From Cyanoderma ruficeps (lineage: Eukaryota; Chordata; Aves; Passeriformes; Timaliidae): DNA of 64,000 nucleotides. Both the position numbers and the translations under genes were made by a program. The first letter of the stretch is position 1. Every line of letters starts with the position of its first letter. Below the pieces are notes generated by a model, which saw only the letters and a list, made by a program, of their open reading frames with translations, was not told the origin of the DNA and did not search any database. Below, one piece after another: positions 53,678 through 64,000 of this stretch. The stretch spans positions 11,862,400 through 11,926,399 of the forward strand of contig VZDJ01007747.1 of assembly GCA_008694505.1 (NCBI GenBank), given 5' to 3'.

Positions 53678-56600
53678 GGCCGCCGCCCTCCTGCCGCCCG
53701 CTCCGCGCCCGCCGAGCCGGAGCAACCCAGCGCGGTGTCACCTGCCCGGTTTCCTTTCTCCCTCCTTCGTACCCTCCCTCCTGCCCTCCTCCTGCTGCCG
53801 CCGCTGCAGCCGCTCATTCACCGCCCGCTCCCCACTCGTGTGCCCCAGAGCCTCCCGGAGCTGCCTGGGCGGGGGGAAGCAGGGGCGGAGCGGGTCATTA
53901 AATCGTCCTCCCGAGTGTCTGGATGAACCCTGGAGAGCACGAGGGAGAGGGAAGCCCAGCTTCGTCCCACCCCAGCTTTTCCGGAGGGACAGGGTCGCGG
54001 TGTCCCTCGGAGAAAGGGTCCCAGGGCAGCTACAGCTCCGCTCGGTGGAGAAGGGGATATGTGTGTGCGTGTGTGTGTAAATCGCGTGAGAAGCTGCTAC
54101 AAGCTTTGATAAGGGCTCTTGGCAGCTCCTGAGGCTGTGTGAGTTTTGGTTGGCCCAGGTTGTATGAGAAGCAGGGTGAGGACAGCCTCCAAAAAAACAT
54201 ACTTCGGTCACTTTTTCTCACTGCAAAACAACCCACCAGCCTTCTCCCTCTCACTCCCCTAGTAAGCAGAATCTATTTGCATGAAAAAGCAACCATTTAA
54301 TATTAAAGATATTAGACATATCAAGATATGTGCTTTTGAGAAATTTTCAGGTCTGTGGTTAGTGTAACTATACCTTAAAACATGTTTAACTGCTTTTATA
54401 GCTTACAAGCCAAATTTTTTCTTCTATATTAATATGAACTGTATGCAACTAAAAATCCTCAATACAAATATATATGACCATAAATTAGAAATAAAAAGCA
54501 CCCTCAACCAAGCTGAAATAAATGTTTTTGTTCGTTACCTTGTTAGAAGATTCACAAATGTCCTATAGAAAATGTAATGTTGTGGAGCATTGGGTAGGCA
54601 GGAAAACCCCATTGTTTCAGTCCTAAGCTCTATAAACATGTACATCATGCAAGTGTGCATGTATATTAAAACACAAACGCTTGTCTTTTATGTTCCCTGT
54701 TTTCTTTTGCCTGGTTTATCAGGTTTAAGCTTTTTACTTGTGCTTTCAAGGCTTTAAAGTACTCTGACTCAGACTGCATCTCTATCATTAATGTCTTGTA
54801 ATTTCTCCTTGTTTCTCGGTAACAGTGTTCCTATTTTGCCCTCTCTCTTATCCCTCTTCTGTTTTCTATTAGTCTGCCTTTATCTATGGAATTCCCTTCT
54901 TTTGTATTACCTAGAAGAAAGAACTGCTGACACCCAGCAAACTGTTACGGAACATTAAGGTAACTATGTTACCTAACTGAGTAAACCCAGTAACACAAAA
55001 TCATTATTATAACCTTTGTCCTTAAAAATGTGAACTAATATAATCCAGCTGCTAAACTGGAATACAGCCATTAAGTTTTCCTAAAGATCATGATTCACTG
55101 TACTTCAAAAGAGCAGTCAAAGATGGCCTCTGGGATAAGTGATTTGTTAAAATATGATACCTATGTTTCTGGGAGTACTCCAATTTGCTTTGGAGCTGTG
55201 AAAATTATGCCACCTAAAGTGCCATGCCTAATGATCTCTGTCCCAACCAGCTGAGCCAGCTTCCTTAATTTGTTGGGACACAAGTGGCAGGTTAAGGTCG
55301 CATCATGAGAACAGTATTACCACATAGGGACCTAACAATAGCATTGCAATGGAGTACTTCACCCTCAATTTAACCCTGATAACCCCCTGCCCCTCCTTCC
55401 CCCTCCTTTCCTCTCTTATGGCAATGATCAACGTCTGTCATGGTCTTTATTTCCACAATGTAATATTTTTTTTAAGAGCTATGCAAAGGAAAAGATCAAT
55501 AAACCCTTCTGTATTCCAAACAGCTGTAGTTGGAATGACCTTTGGCAACAGTTTTCTAAATTGTTGATAATTTGGCATAAATGTTAAGAACAATCTGGAC
55601 TCTTTATAAATGCTGGAATGCTTTAAGATCTGAGTGCACACACTGTTTCCATAAAAAAAGCTTATAATTCTGAGTCCAGAAATCAGCTTGGTTGAATACA
55701 ATCTTGGGTATAATAAATTGAAATTGTTTAGAAGTATTCTGATAAACTAAGCCAGGGTTTCTAACCTGTTTTGGTTGGCTGAACAGACTCTTGCCATTAT
55801 TCTATTCAGGAATCTAAATGACGCGTCTTCCAAGATGGCAAAAAAAGGATGAACACTGATCCCCATAACCTTGCAGCAAAATATTTGGTATAAGAGACAG
55901 AGTTCCTAACTAGAAAAGGATGTGCCAATCCTCCAAATGCAGGAGGAAGTAATAGAGGGATGGCTCTGTGATTCACCCCTTTTGCCCACAGAGATTGCAG
56001 GGCTGTAAGGGATATGTGTGCTTTGCTCTTTCAAACTACACTGGATTTGTTGCAACTCACTACAGGTACTCTTAAGAAATTTGTTACCATGTAGTCCTTT
56101 ACAACCACGAGTTTTTCATTCGATCAACTGCATAAAAGAAAAAATATTGCCCATAGGAAGAAGCTCCTTGTAGACATCTGTTAGAAATCCAGAGTTAGCA
56201 TCTCAGTCTTCTTGGTGAAACTTGGGGGGTAGGGAGTAGTTATGAAATATTTTTCTCTCTTATTCATCAATTGACAATTTTTGAACTTTTCCTTCAATTT
56301 TAAAGAAAACTTTTATAGAAGCATGAGGAATTCCATTGTCAATTTTTCAGTGGTCCACCTTTTCAAATAACCCAACCTTAAGAAAAAAAGTACCCAACCT
56401 CCCATAAAAAGTTGGAAGAGCTGTCACATCAGGCAGTAGCATACCATAAATGATCTGTCTTCCTACGTGGCCAGTTTACAGAAGACTGAGTATATGCCTT
56501 GGGTACCTTATTCTGTGTATGCTAATATATTTATTTAAGCTGGTGTGCTGGTTTAAGAAAATGTGAGACAGTTAATAATGGTGTATTATTCAATGGTCAA

Positions 56601-58439
56601 GAGTCAACCCAAATCTTATCATATTTGTGATGTTTATCACCAAAGTGAAATTTGCACTAATGCGTGCCCTGAGGATTTTTTGTGTAATACATTAACTAGA
56701 CTCAAAGGTATCACAAACAACTATTGTCTGAAATCACATGCATGAAAAGATACTAAATTGGTCCATGGATATTTGATTTTGGTGCTTTGAGAGAAAGGTA
56801 ATTCCATGCACTTTCTGTTCAAAGGTAAGAAATGATAATACTACTAAATAATGTCTTAGATGCTGAAGTTGCTCAGGCCAAATCTTTCACATGAACTCCT
56901 ACACAAGGGTGTAATGTTGAATGTTTATTAACCTTTGCATATTGTTTGTGTACAGAATGTAATTTCATTTATTGCTTTCTAGTAAACCTCTTGGCTAGCA
57001 ATGTCTTTTTTTGCTTTCCTTTTACATCTGTGGTTCCTCTTCCATTTCCCTCCATTTGCTAAGTCCATGGCTTATGCTGCACTGTTCCTCACAGACCACA
57101 GTGGCATCAATGTGAAGGAGCTCCAGGTAGTTTTAATCTATTTTTGTAGAAAAGACAGAAATATGACCTCTCAGAATATGCCACCCTGTTCATTCATTTT
57201 CTGTTACCATCTTCTCATTCTCTGCAAGGTGTTACCCAAGCTGCTATAAAGACTAAGTAAGTGGTATCACACCTGTGGATGAATTAACTGGCAATGGGTG
57301 TAGCAGGGCACACAAACACAGCTAATCAGCATGTATGCTTTGGTATGTAGCTCAGTACATTTCTCCAGCTTCTACTAAGAACAACAGGTGGAAAACAAAA
57401 CTAGAGACACACCACAAATATCCAGCTTTGCATGAGGTAATTAAAAGACAGATTTCAGGCCACATGCTTAATGTGGTGAGTGTTTTTTCATTAACAAGAA
57501 ACTTACAGCAAGTATGAAACAGTTTTCCATGTCCAAGAGGCTTATTCCTAATGCAATTTATGTATTTTCTCTCTGCATGTATTACATTGAAAGGCATAAA
57601 CTACTGCATAAGAAGATGAGCTTATGCAGCTATACTACATTTTGGATATTACACCTAGCTGTGTATACAAAAGAATTCAAAACCTAGACTGGCTGCCAGA
57701 AATATCTAACTAACTCAGAGGGCAAGAAAATGAATGAATAACAGGCTCAAAGATTTGCCAAAATGCATTTTTAGAGGACAACATCATACCAGCTCATGGT
57801 ATTGAGTGGCTAGATTATTTTGGTCACGCAGGACAACAGCAGGACATGCACACAAATATAATATACTTGGACCAAATCAGAGAAAACAGGGTACATCAAA
57901 GTAGAGTACAAGAAAAAAGTTGTCAAAAATCTTTTTTCATAGTGCTTGTACTATATGTTCAAGATGTCATGACTTTCATGTTGAGATGTGGAGTAAGACA
58001 CTAAAACAAACTGTTCAGTTGTTTTCTGTCTTTTCAAAAATAGCAGGCACAATAGGAAAGCAGCAATGTGGGTTTTTTGAAAATGCAAGCAATTGAGGTT
58101 AGTAGTACTGTCACAATAGAAGTGGTAGCTGATGAGGATAAAAAGTCCTTGTTTATTGGCTTAAGGAGGACCGTACAGTGAAGGCTAGGTCACTTTGCTT
58201 TATAAAATTGAAAAGGAATGTCACTGGAGATGATAAAAAAGAGAAAGAGAAACTTGTACAGTGCAATTTCTTGATTCTTGAGAATGTCTAAAAAGTATAC
58301 AGTTTTTGTGAAAAGATGTGACAGAACATGTGGGAGGATGTGACAATAAATGAGACACAAGAGAGATGATGACTGATTTTTAGATTGCCTCTAATTGACA
58401 TTAGAGAAGGAATGTTAAGAGATTCCTGTCATTTAAGAA

Positions 58440-58487
58440 ACTTCTACTACTACTGAGAGAAAAGTTTTGAAATAGAGAAAATGATGT
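58440..58487 (+). repeat. Copy A of a 48-bp dispersed repeat
   Basis: This segment (ACTTCTACTACTACTGAGAG at its start) aligns without gaps to 59881-59928, matching at about 40 of 48 positions by hand count. Most differences are transitions. The family is not identified. It could be a remnant of an old interspersed repeat or a local duplication. Confidence 0.6.
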
Positions 58488-59536
58488 AGTGTTGAATATC
58501 TAGAGAAGAGGTGAAGAAAATAGCTGCCCAGGAGGCTGAGGACAGAAGATTTAGAAATCCTCTCCTGAGTACCTATTCAGAGAGGCTTTCTAGCTCTCCA
58601 GCATGCCTTGATCAAGTTACTTCTGCCATGCTCAACATTAATTCAGTCTGTATCTCCAGCACCACAGTGATAAATATTTCAATCCATTGTCCAGCATATA
58701 GGCCATACAACTGGGGAACACTTAGCACGCATGTTTCCCCTTAGATACTTAATTCTGTTTAAAAAAATAAATTAAAAAAGCTTAATGCAATTAAGGTAAT
58801 ACAATGTTCAATGTGGATAGAAGCATTATTAATAAAATCACTTAAAAACTTACTAGATAAGGGAATTTGGCATTAATCCCATGCTTTAAAATCAACACAT
58901 TCTAAAAAAACATATAGTCTTCTCAAATAATGAGAACATGAGCATGAGGCCTTGCTAGAAAGGCAGTTCTGTGAGGTGTTAAAACTTCTCAAGGCTTGAG
59001 ACAGGCTCTAAATGAGTAAGGAAAGATTCAGTAGTAAAGCATGCCCTGCCCTTTCTCTATCTGATATAATTATAGGAGAACCTTTAAAACCCTGTATTTG
59101 GCACTGTCTTTAAACACCACAGCAGTATGGCAGCTGGCAGCAAAACCAAAACAAAAATATGTGAACCGCTCCCATGCCTCTTGCAAGTTTGGCAACACAC
59201 TATATGCAGGACTGACTGTCTTCCCTATTAATTTGATTATCAACCCATCAAGCACTGCAAATATCTATATGTTTGCAAAGAAAATGTTGTAGGCTTACAC
59301 TTAAATTTTAAAGGGCTTCCTGAAAAGCTAGGGTGAGCAATGAAAATTGCACTAGCCCCCAGTACAACAACTTGAGTTTCTTAGGACTATGTAATTCTAC
59401 TGTAGGTGACCTGTTGTATATTTCTTTAAAGGACTATAACCACAGAGTTATATGAATTAATTGAAACCCTGGAGTCTTATTAATTATGTTATTTGAGAAG
59501 AAATATTGTTTTGATTATGTTTTAACCTTTAAAATT

Positions 59537-59589
59537 AAGGAAAAAAAAAGAAAAAAAAGGAGGGGAAAAAAAAAGAGAGAAGAGAGAAA
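59537..59589. repeat. 53-nt uninterrupted purine tract
   Basis: All bases from 59537 to 59589 are A or G on the plus strand, made of A runs, a GGAGGGG block and GAGA units. Such polypurine-polypyrimidine tracts can adopt triplex structure and mutate by slippage. No function is implied by position. Confidence 0.9.
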
Positions 59590-59880
59590 CCCCAGAAACC
59601 CTCCATTCCAAATCAGAAAAATAAGGAATTAGCAGGGAACCATGAAATCAATCAATCCTCTTATTGTGCTCTTCAGTTTTATGTATGGTCTGATGGTGAT
59701 AGTTATCTTTCAAGCTAGTGTTTTGGCTCCCTCCATTTTTCTATATATATAGTCACTGTCTAGGTGCACCAGTTTGTGGATGTCCTGTTTTAAGAAAAAG
59801 CTATCACATACAGAGGTTTTCTTTCAGTTGGGGCAGATTATTTTGTACTGCAGAGGACTGTGAGATGTATGTTTTAGGGA

Positions 59881-59928
59881 ACTTCTACTGCTACTGAAAG
59901 AAAAGGTTTGGAGTAAAGAAAACAATGT
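59881..59928 (+). repeat. Copy B of a 48-bp dispersed repeat
   Basis: This is the partner of 58440-58487, about 1.44 kb away in direct orientation. Similarity fades on both sides, so neither edge is well defined. Confidence 0.6.
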
Positions 59929-62922
59929 GCAAAATCTTGTAAATGCTACATACAATTTGTAGTATGCTATACATTAAAACTGGTCAGAATAACGAGGTAG
60001 TCACATCCAGAAATAATAAGAAAAAGTGAACCAAAAGTCAAAGAAAAGGTATGAAAAAAGAAGTAAAAATTTATGAGTGATGTACTTGCTAGAAATTATC
60101 ACATTAAATGAAATTAAGAAATTAGTGAAAAATTTCAAATGTCAACACCGTGGCACTTTTTCTTATAGGAAGTTAATTCTCTTAAATTAAAGAATGCCAT
60201 ATGCAAAAGGAAGTTGTGTTGAAACAATTTCTGTCAGAAAAGTAACTGATACACTCTTTTCATATTTTCCTATTAGTAGTTACAATGCCGAATTTAAAAA
60301 AAACCCTCAACAGTTATTTGATTAATTCCATCCCAAGGTAAATCAGGCAGAAGCTGGCAGCAAAGATAGTTTAACTTTGTTTCATTTTATAAATGCATGT
60401 AGAAAAATTGTTTGAAAAGATTGTCCCATATGTCTTTGAAAAGACTCTGAAAAGTATTTTCTCTTTGTCTGGAGAAAATAAAAAAAATATTTACAGGAAA
60501 TCTTTCATTTTTCTTACACACTGAATTTACTGGAAGGTAAAACCCATTTTCATAAAAAGTCATGTTAAAAAACAAATCACAATTAAAGATCTTCATGAGA
60601 GAGAACATAAAGTACTTTCTTAGAAATTATGAGGGCAACTATAAGCAGGGTTGGTAGCACAACCCAAGAAACTGTCTCACCTTTCTCATTAGAATTTGTC
60701 TGCTTAAAATTCTTTATAGTTCTACTATGTTAAAAGAAAGATATTTTCATATCAGATGATTTCTTCCGATCGGAAAACTGCAGGTAAAGACAAGTTAAGT
60801 AAGACTTGAGACTCCCTCAGCTGCATGCCTCATGTATTTGGGCTGTGTCATGCAGAGCTACATCAGCACGAGGTTTTCAGTAGTTTTCAAAAAAGTGCTC
60901 AGCCATAGCACTCCCAGGATGTTTTTGTTTTCACAGGAAAACTGTCTCACTGGCTGTTAATGTGTAAAGTGTAAACTTGGTGTTAATCTTTGTCTAGTAA
61001 AACCTTGTGACTGGTCCTATATGGTGTGATGTGAGTGGTAAGCACAGATACTGATTTGGGGTTTGTTTAGTACTGTGGCAAGGCCTCTGTTACTAGATTA
61101 TATTATTGTGCAACTCTTACTTTTCAAAATAATTCCATGGAAAAATAATTGCCTGGTTTTTGGCTCTTTTTCTTTTTCCTGTCAGGGAGAAGGGAAGGTT
61201 CAAATCCAGATTTCTATCTTTTGAGAGAAGTATGTATTTACCTACATAAATTAAAGGTGCTTTAGGGTTGAAGTGCTTCTAGTATTCTTTTGATACAGGG
61301 TAATGATGAAATTTCATTTGGCTAGGTACAAAGTGAAATATAAAGGCAAAGACACAACAAATACCTTCCTGTTATTATTTCCTTCTTACTGCCTTTGGAA
61401 TTATTTAGAAATATGTATAGTGCATTAATTAATTAACAATTTTATGTTATAATAGGCCCACCATTTATTGGGATATTTAATTTCTCTCCTAAATTTTATA
61501 ATTCACTGCTGCTGATGGAGTTAACAAGTCTATAGAGTTGAATATATACAATAACTACAGAGACACAGGAATTTTTAATGGATCTAGTCCTTCCTCATCT
61601 TGTGACTGAATTTCATTTCTTGAAGTAAAGATTGTCAATACCTTTGCACTACACTATTAAATAACATTTTCAAATTTCTGAAATGGCTTGTCAATTAGGA
61701 GAGAAATATTGCCCCTATTTGAATTATTTCTCATCATTATTTAATAACAGTATAATGTTTGAGACGATAAGAATTAGATTTTTCAAAAGAAAAAAAATCC
61801 TGACAACTGAGAAGTTAAATATCCAAATTAAGGATATGAGATTAACATATGTATGAACATGAGAAAGAACATACCCTGCCAAAAATCTGTGAACTGTGTA
61901 AAACCAGAATGAACCCTAATAACGACCTAAGTATTGTTTCTAATGTGAAGTGAATCAGGTTGGATCATTCCAGCTTTCTAGCTCTCTATACCACACCACA
62001 TTTCAAGTTGCTGTTCTCTCTAAGTAGGGATGTTGAGTGTTTCAGTATTAAGAAAGCAGAATCTCTCATAGAACATTTATTTTGACAAATGTCAAATAAA
62101 GAATCATTAGTGTGAGACTGTGCTTATTTCATTAGTAACAATATCATTTCTTTTGGCAAAATTAATTTTATTCCTAATTTGTTTTCTTATTGGTGATTTG
62201 GACTTTTATGTTCTATTAGTTGTGTTATGCCATAATGAAGTTTCTGTTGTATATGGTAATTTTGGACGTGTTTCAGTTTTTTAGCAGTTCTTTTTCCACG
62301 AAAATTTCTAATTTCATATTCCACGGATAATTTCCTGATAATGAATTCCTTTGTAGTGATAAAGGTAGTTGTGAAATGTGAGAATTTCCCATGACATTGA
62401 ACTTCGAAGTCTCAGCCATTCTAGTCAGGGGTTTTTAAGGCTTACTAGACAAACATATTTAGAGAGACTGTCTGCCAGGAAAACAAAAGGAAAATACTAC
62501 TAGACTGCATTCCCATGAGTGAAATCAGCTATTCCATACCCCCATAATTTTTATTGTCTCCCAATTATTGCCTTTTTACTTTGCTTTAAATAATGGAGGC
62601 CCACAATATACTCAAGTGTATGCTGTACAAACATTTATTAGATATACCAGGATATGAGAAAACCCTCCCAATTTCAAAGGAAACAATTTTGTTGGTTTGT
62701 GAATCCCAGCCTAAGTTTAAAGAATTACGTAATCGATTTTTAAGCAGCTGAGACAATAAAATCTATAAGGCAGAAGCATTGCAGCAGAGGTCTACAACTG
62801 ATTTTAATTAAAGTGCTCTGGTGTTCTGAAGATATTCACAATCCAGCCCTGAAATTAAAAATGTCCATATCAACAGAACTTTTCTCAGGCTTACAGTGCC
62901 AGTTGACCTTGTTAGACATTAT

Positions 62923-62948
62923 CTATGTATGTATGTATGTATGTATGN

Positions 62949-62998
<50 letters not shown>
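62923..62998. repeat. Compound tetranucleotide microsatellite (ATGT)n-N-(CTAT)n
   Basis: About six ATGT/TATG units (62923-62947) meet about twelve CTAT units (62949-62998) at an ambiguous base (62948). The unresolved base at the motif switch suggests length heterogeneity or an assembly join. The 92-codon frame running through it, with its YLSI-type repeats, is a by-product of the microsatellite. Confidence 0.95.
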
Positions 62999-63429
62999 GT
63001 CATGTACAAATCTACAGTTAATCACCATTGTTCAACCATTTCCAAGCAAGCAAAGCAATTCCAAGCTGTGAAGCACCTGATCCCAGGTTGATTCAGATAA
63101 CTCAACTGAGGCATTCTTTGGTAAGCTTTTGGTACAGTTCATTGAGAGAATGAGGTGTGTGATCTAAAAGGGAAACATCCGCTGAGCTGCTTAGACCTTG
63201 TGAGTATGAATGTTAAACATCACATAGGGCTTATGAGTAAGCCTTGTACTTTGGGTTTATTTGGTTTCTCAACACCAGTGTGTAACTAAAAACTAATACT
63301 TGACTATTTAGAAGACATACCATTGGTGTCAGGATCACTACAGCATGCACAATGTGGTTAGACTGTGAAATCCATTGCCATATATTTCATAGAATTTTAA
63401 ACGAGTTCAAAAACCTATCAATGAAATTT
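62999..63429. other. Short unique intergenic stretch
   Basis: This sequence lies between the microsatellite and the right-hand CR1. Nothing is recognised in it. Confidence 0.6.
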
Positions 63430-64000
63430 ACAGAATCACAGAATAAGCTGAGTTGGTAGGGACCCACAAGGATCATCAAATCCAACTCAGAGCCCTGCAC
63501 AACACTATTTCCATGAGTCACACCATGTGCCCAAGAGTATTGTCCAAACACTTGAACTCTGTCAGGCTTGGTGCTCTGTCTATTTCCCTGGCCTGTTCCA
63601 GTGCCCAGCCACCCTCTGGATGAGGAATCCTTTCCTAATATCCAACTCAACTCTCCCCTGGCAAAGCTTGAGGCCATTCCCTTGGGTCCTGTCACTGGTC
63701 ACCAAGAGATCAGTGCCTTCCCCTCCTCTTCCCCTCCTGAAGAAGTTGCAGACTGCAATGAGGTCTCCCCTCAGCCTCTTTTTCTCCAGGCTGAAACGAC
63801 AACAATTGCCTTTCTTTTGTTTTTCAATACCTCCCAGAATAATCCTCTCCATAACTTTACCAGGCAGTGAAGTGAGACTGACAGGCCTATTGTTTCTGGG
63901 GTCCTCCTTTTAGACCTTCTTAAAAACTGGGACAATATTCACCGGCTTCCGCTCAGCTGGGACCTCTCTAGATTCCCAAGACTACTCAAAATCATCGAGA
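63430..64000 (-). mobile_element. Internally deleted CR1 LINE, running off the window edge
   Basis: The 3' end lies at about 63430, where the plus strand reads ACAGAATCACAGAATAAGCT, the reverse complement of a CR1 terminus. Minus-strand frame 63580-63852 encodes the ORF2 C-terminal region, including FSLEKKRLRGDLI, SDRTQGNGLKL and HWNRPGK. Just upstream in the same frame is MERIILGGI. Beyond it, in another frame, is RPISLTSLPGKV-like sequence typical of the N-terminal fingers of the CR1 reverse transcriptase. The reverse-transcriptase catalytic core that should lie between these parts is missing, with the junction near 63.79-63.82 kb. The copy is therefore defective. Its 5' end is outside the window. 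Confidence 0.9.

Larger units (their letters stand above)
53170..54060 (-). promoter_or_regulatory. HPGD: CpG island and probable HPGD promoter
   Basis: Base composition changes sharply here from AT-rich flanks to GC-rich, CpG-dense sequence spanning exons 1-2 and several hundred bp upstream. GC-box-like GGGCGG/CCGCCC motifs occur at about 53.69-53.71, 53.82 and 53.87-53.89 kb, and an ETS-type CCGGAAA core (minus strand) is near 53.98 kb. I see no convincing TATA box 25-35 bp upstream of an obvious start site, consistent with a dispersed CpG-island promoter. The 5' UTR probably begins between 53.70 and 53.85 kb, but this is not determined by the sequence. A short GT/GC-rich repeat (54058-54079) marks the upstream edge. 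Confidence 0.75.
54061..62922. other. Intergenic sequence upstream of HPGD
   Basis: This is AT-rich DNA with no recognised exon or RNA gene. It holds a 53-nt pure purine tract (59.54 kb) and a diverged repeated segment (58.44 and 59.88 kb), both listed separately. Open frames stay below 90 codons outside the CpG island. Confidence 0.65.

Noticed and set aside
53565..54080. 171-codon plus-strand ORF across the CpG island
   Set aside because: It is antisense to HPGD exon 1 and its promoter. Open length is explained by few stop codons in GC-rich DNA, and the translation is low-complexity Pro/Arg/Ser-rich with no family likeness.
53738..54211. 157-codon minus-strand ORF upstream of HPGD as an N-terminal extension
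   Set aside because: An in-frame TGA at 53738-53740 separates upstream sequence from the HPGD frame, and the 266-residue product already matches the family length.
62813..63091. 92-codon plus-strand ORF
   Set aside because: Its centre is the tetranucleotide microsatellite translated as repeated YLSI, and it crosses an ambiguous base.
63527..63913. 128- and 100-codon plus-strand ORFs at the right edge
   Set aside because: These are antisense shadows of the minus-strand CR1 ORF2 remnant.

Overview
This window looks like vertebrate, most likely bird, nuclear DNA. The sequence is AT-rich and sparse in genes. Its interspersed repeats are almost all degraded CR1 LINE pieces, plus one fragment that resembles an avian ERVL-type LTR. 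Its only clear gene is split by GT-AG introns. Nothing looks bacterial: there are no operons, tRNAs, rRNAs or CRISPR arrays.

The one gene I can support is HPGD, encoding NAD+-dependent 15-hydroxyprostaglandin dehydrogenase (15-PGDH, an SDR-family enzyme). It lies on the minus strand from about 53.68 kb down to 28.99 kb. I rebuilt all seven coding exons by hand. They join without a frameshift into 266 codons plus a stop, the same length as mammalian 15-PGDH. The exons are 53585-53677, 53294-53417, 49294-49400, 38290-38386, 32205-32281, 30175-30338 and 28990-29128. The catalytic Asn107, Ser138, Tyr151 and Lys155 and the NAD-binding residues are all present, so the gene appears intact. Exons 1 and 2 lie in a CpG island (about 53.17-54.06 kb) that should hold the promoter. 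Candidate poly(A) signals lie 660-810 bp beyond the stop codon.

Layout: 1-28.1 kb is downstream intergenic DNA with CR1 remnants (4.86, 14.76, 17.45, 18.74 and 23.15 kb), an LTR fragment (8.75 kb), a trinucleotide microsatellite (6.68 kb), short tandem duplications (7.3, 7.5 and 9.1 kb) and a 17-bp perfect inverted repeat (13.8 kb). The region 28.1-53.7 kb is HPGD; intron 3 carries an 840-bp CR1 in the gene's sense orientation. The region 54.1-64 kb is upstream intergenic DNA with a 53-nt pure purine tract (59.5 kb), a compound tetranucleotide microsatellite with an N at its junction (62.9 kb) and, at the right edge, an internally deleted CR1.

I found no convincing undescribed biological system. 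The observations most worth checking are the internally deleted CR1 at the right edge, the AT-rich inverted repeat at 13.8 kb, the paired tandem duplications at 7.3-7.6 kb, an unexplained 168-codon minus-strand ORF at 23.6-24.1 kb and a lineage-specific substitution beside the 15-PGDH active site. All recognition was by eye from the sequence and remembered family features; no search was run.
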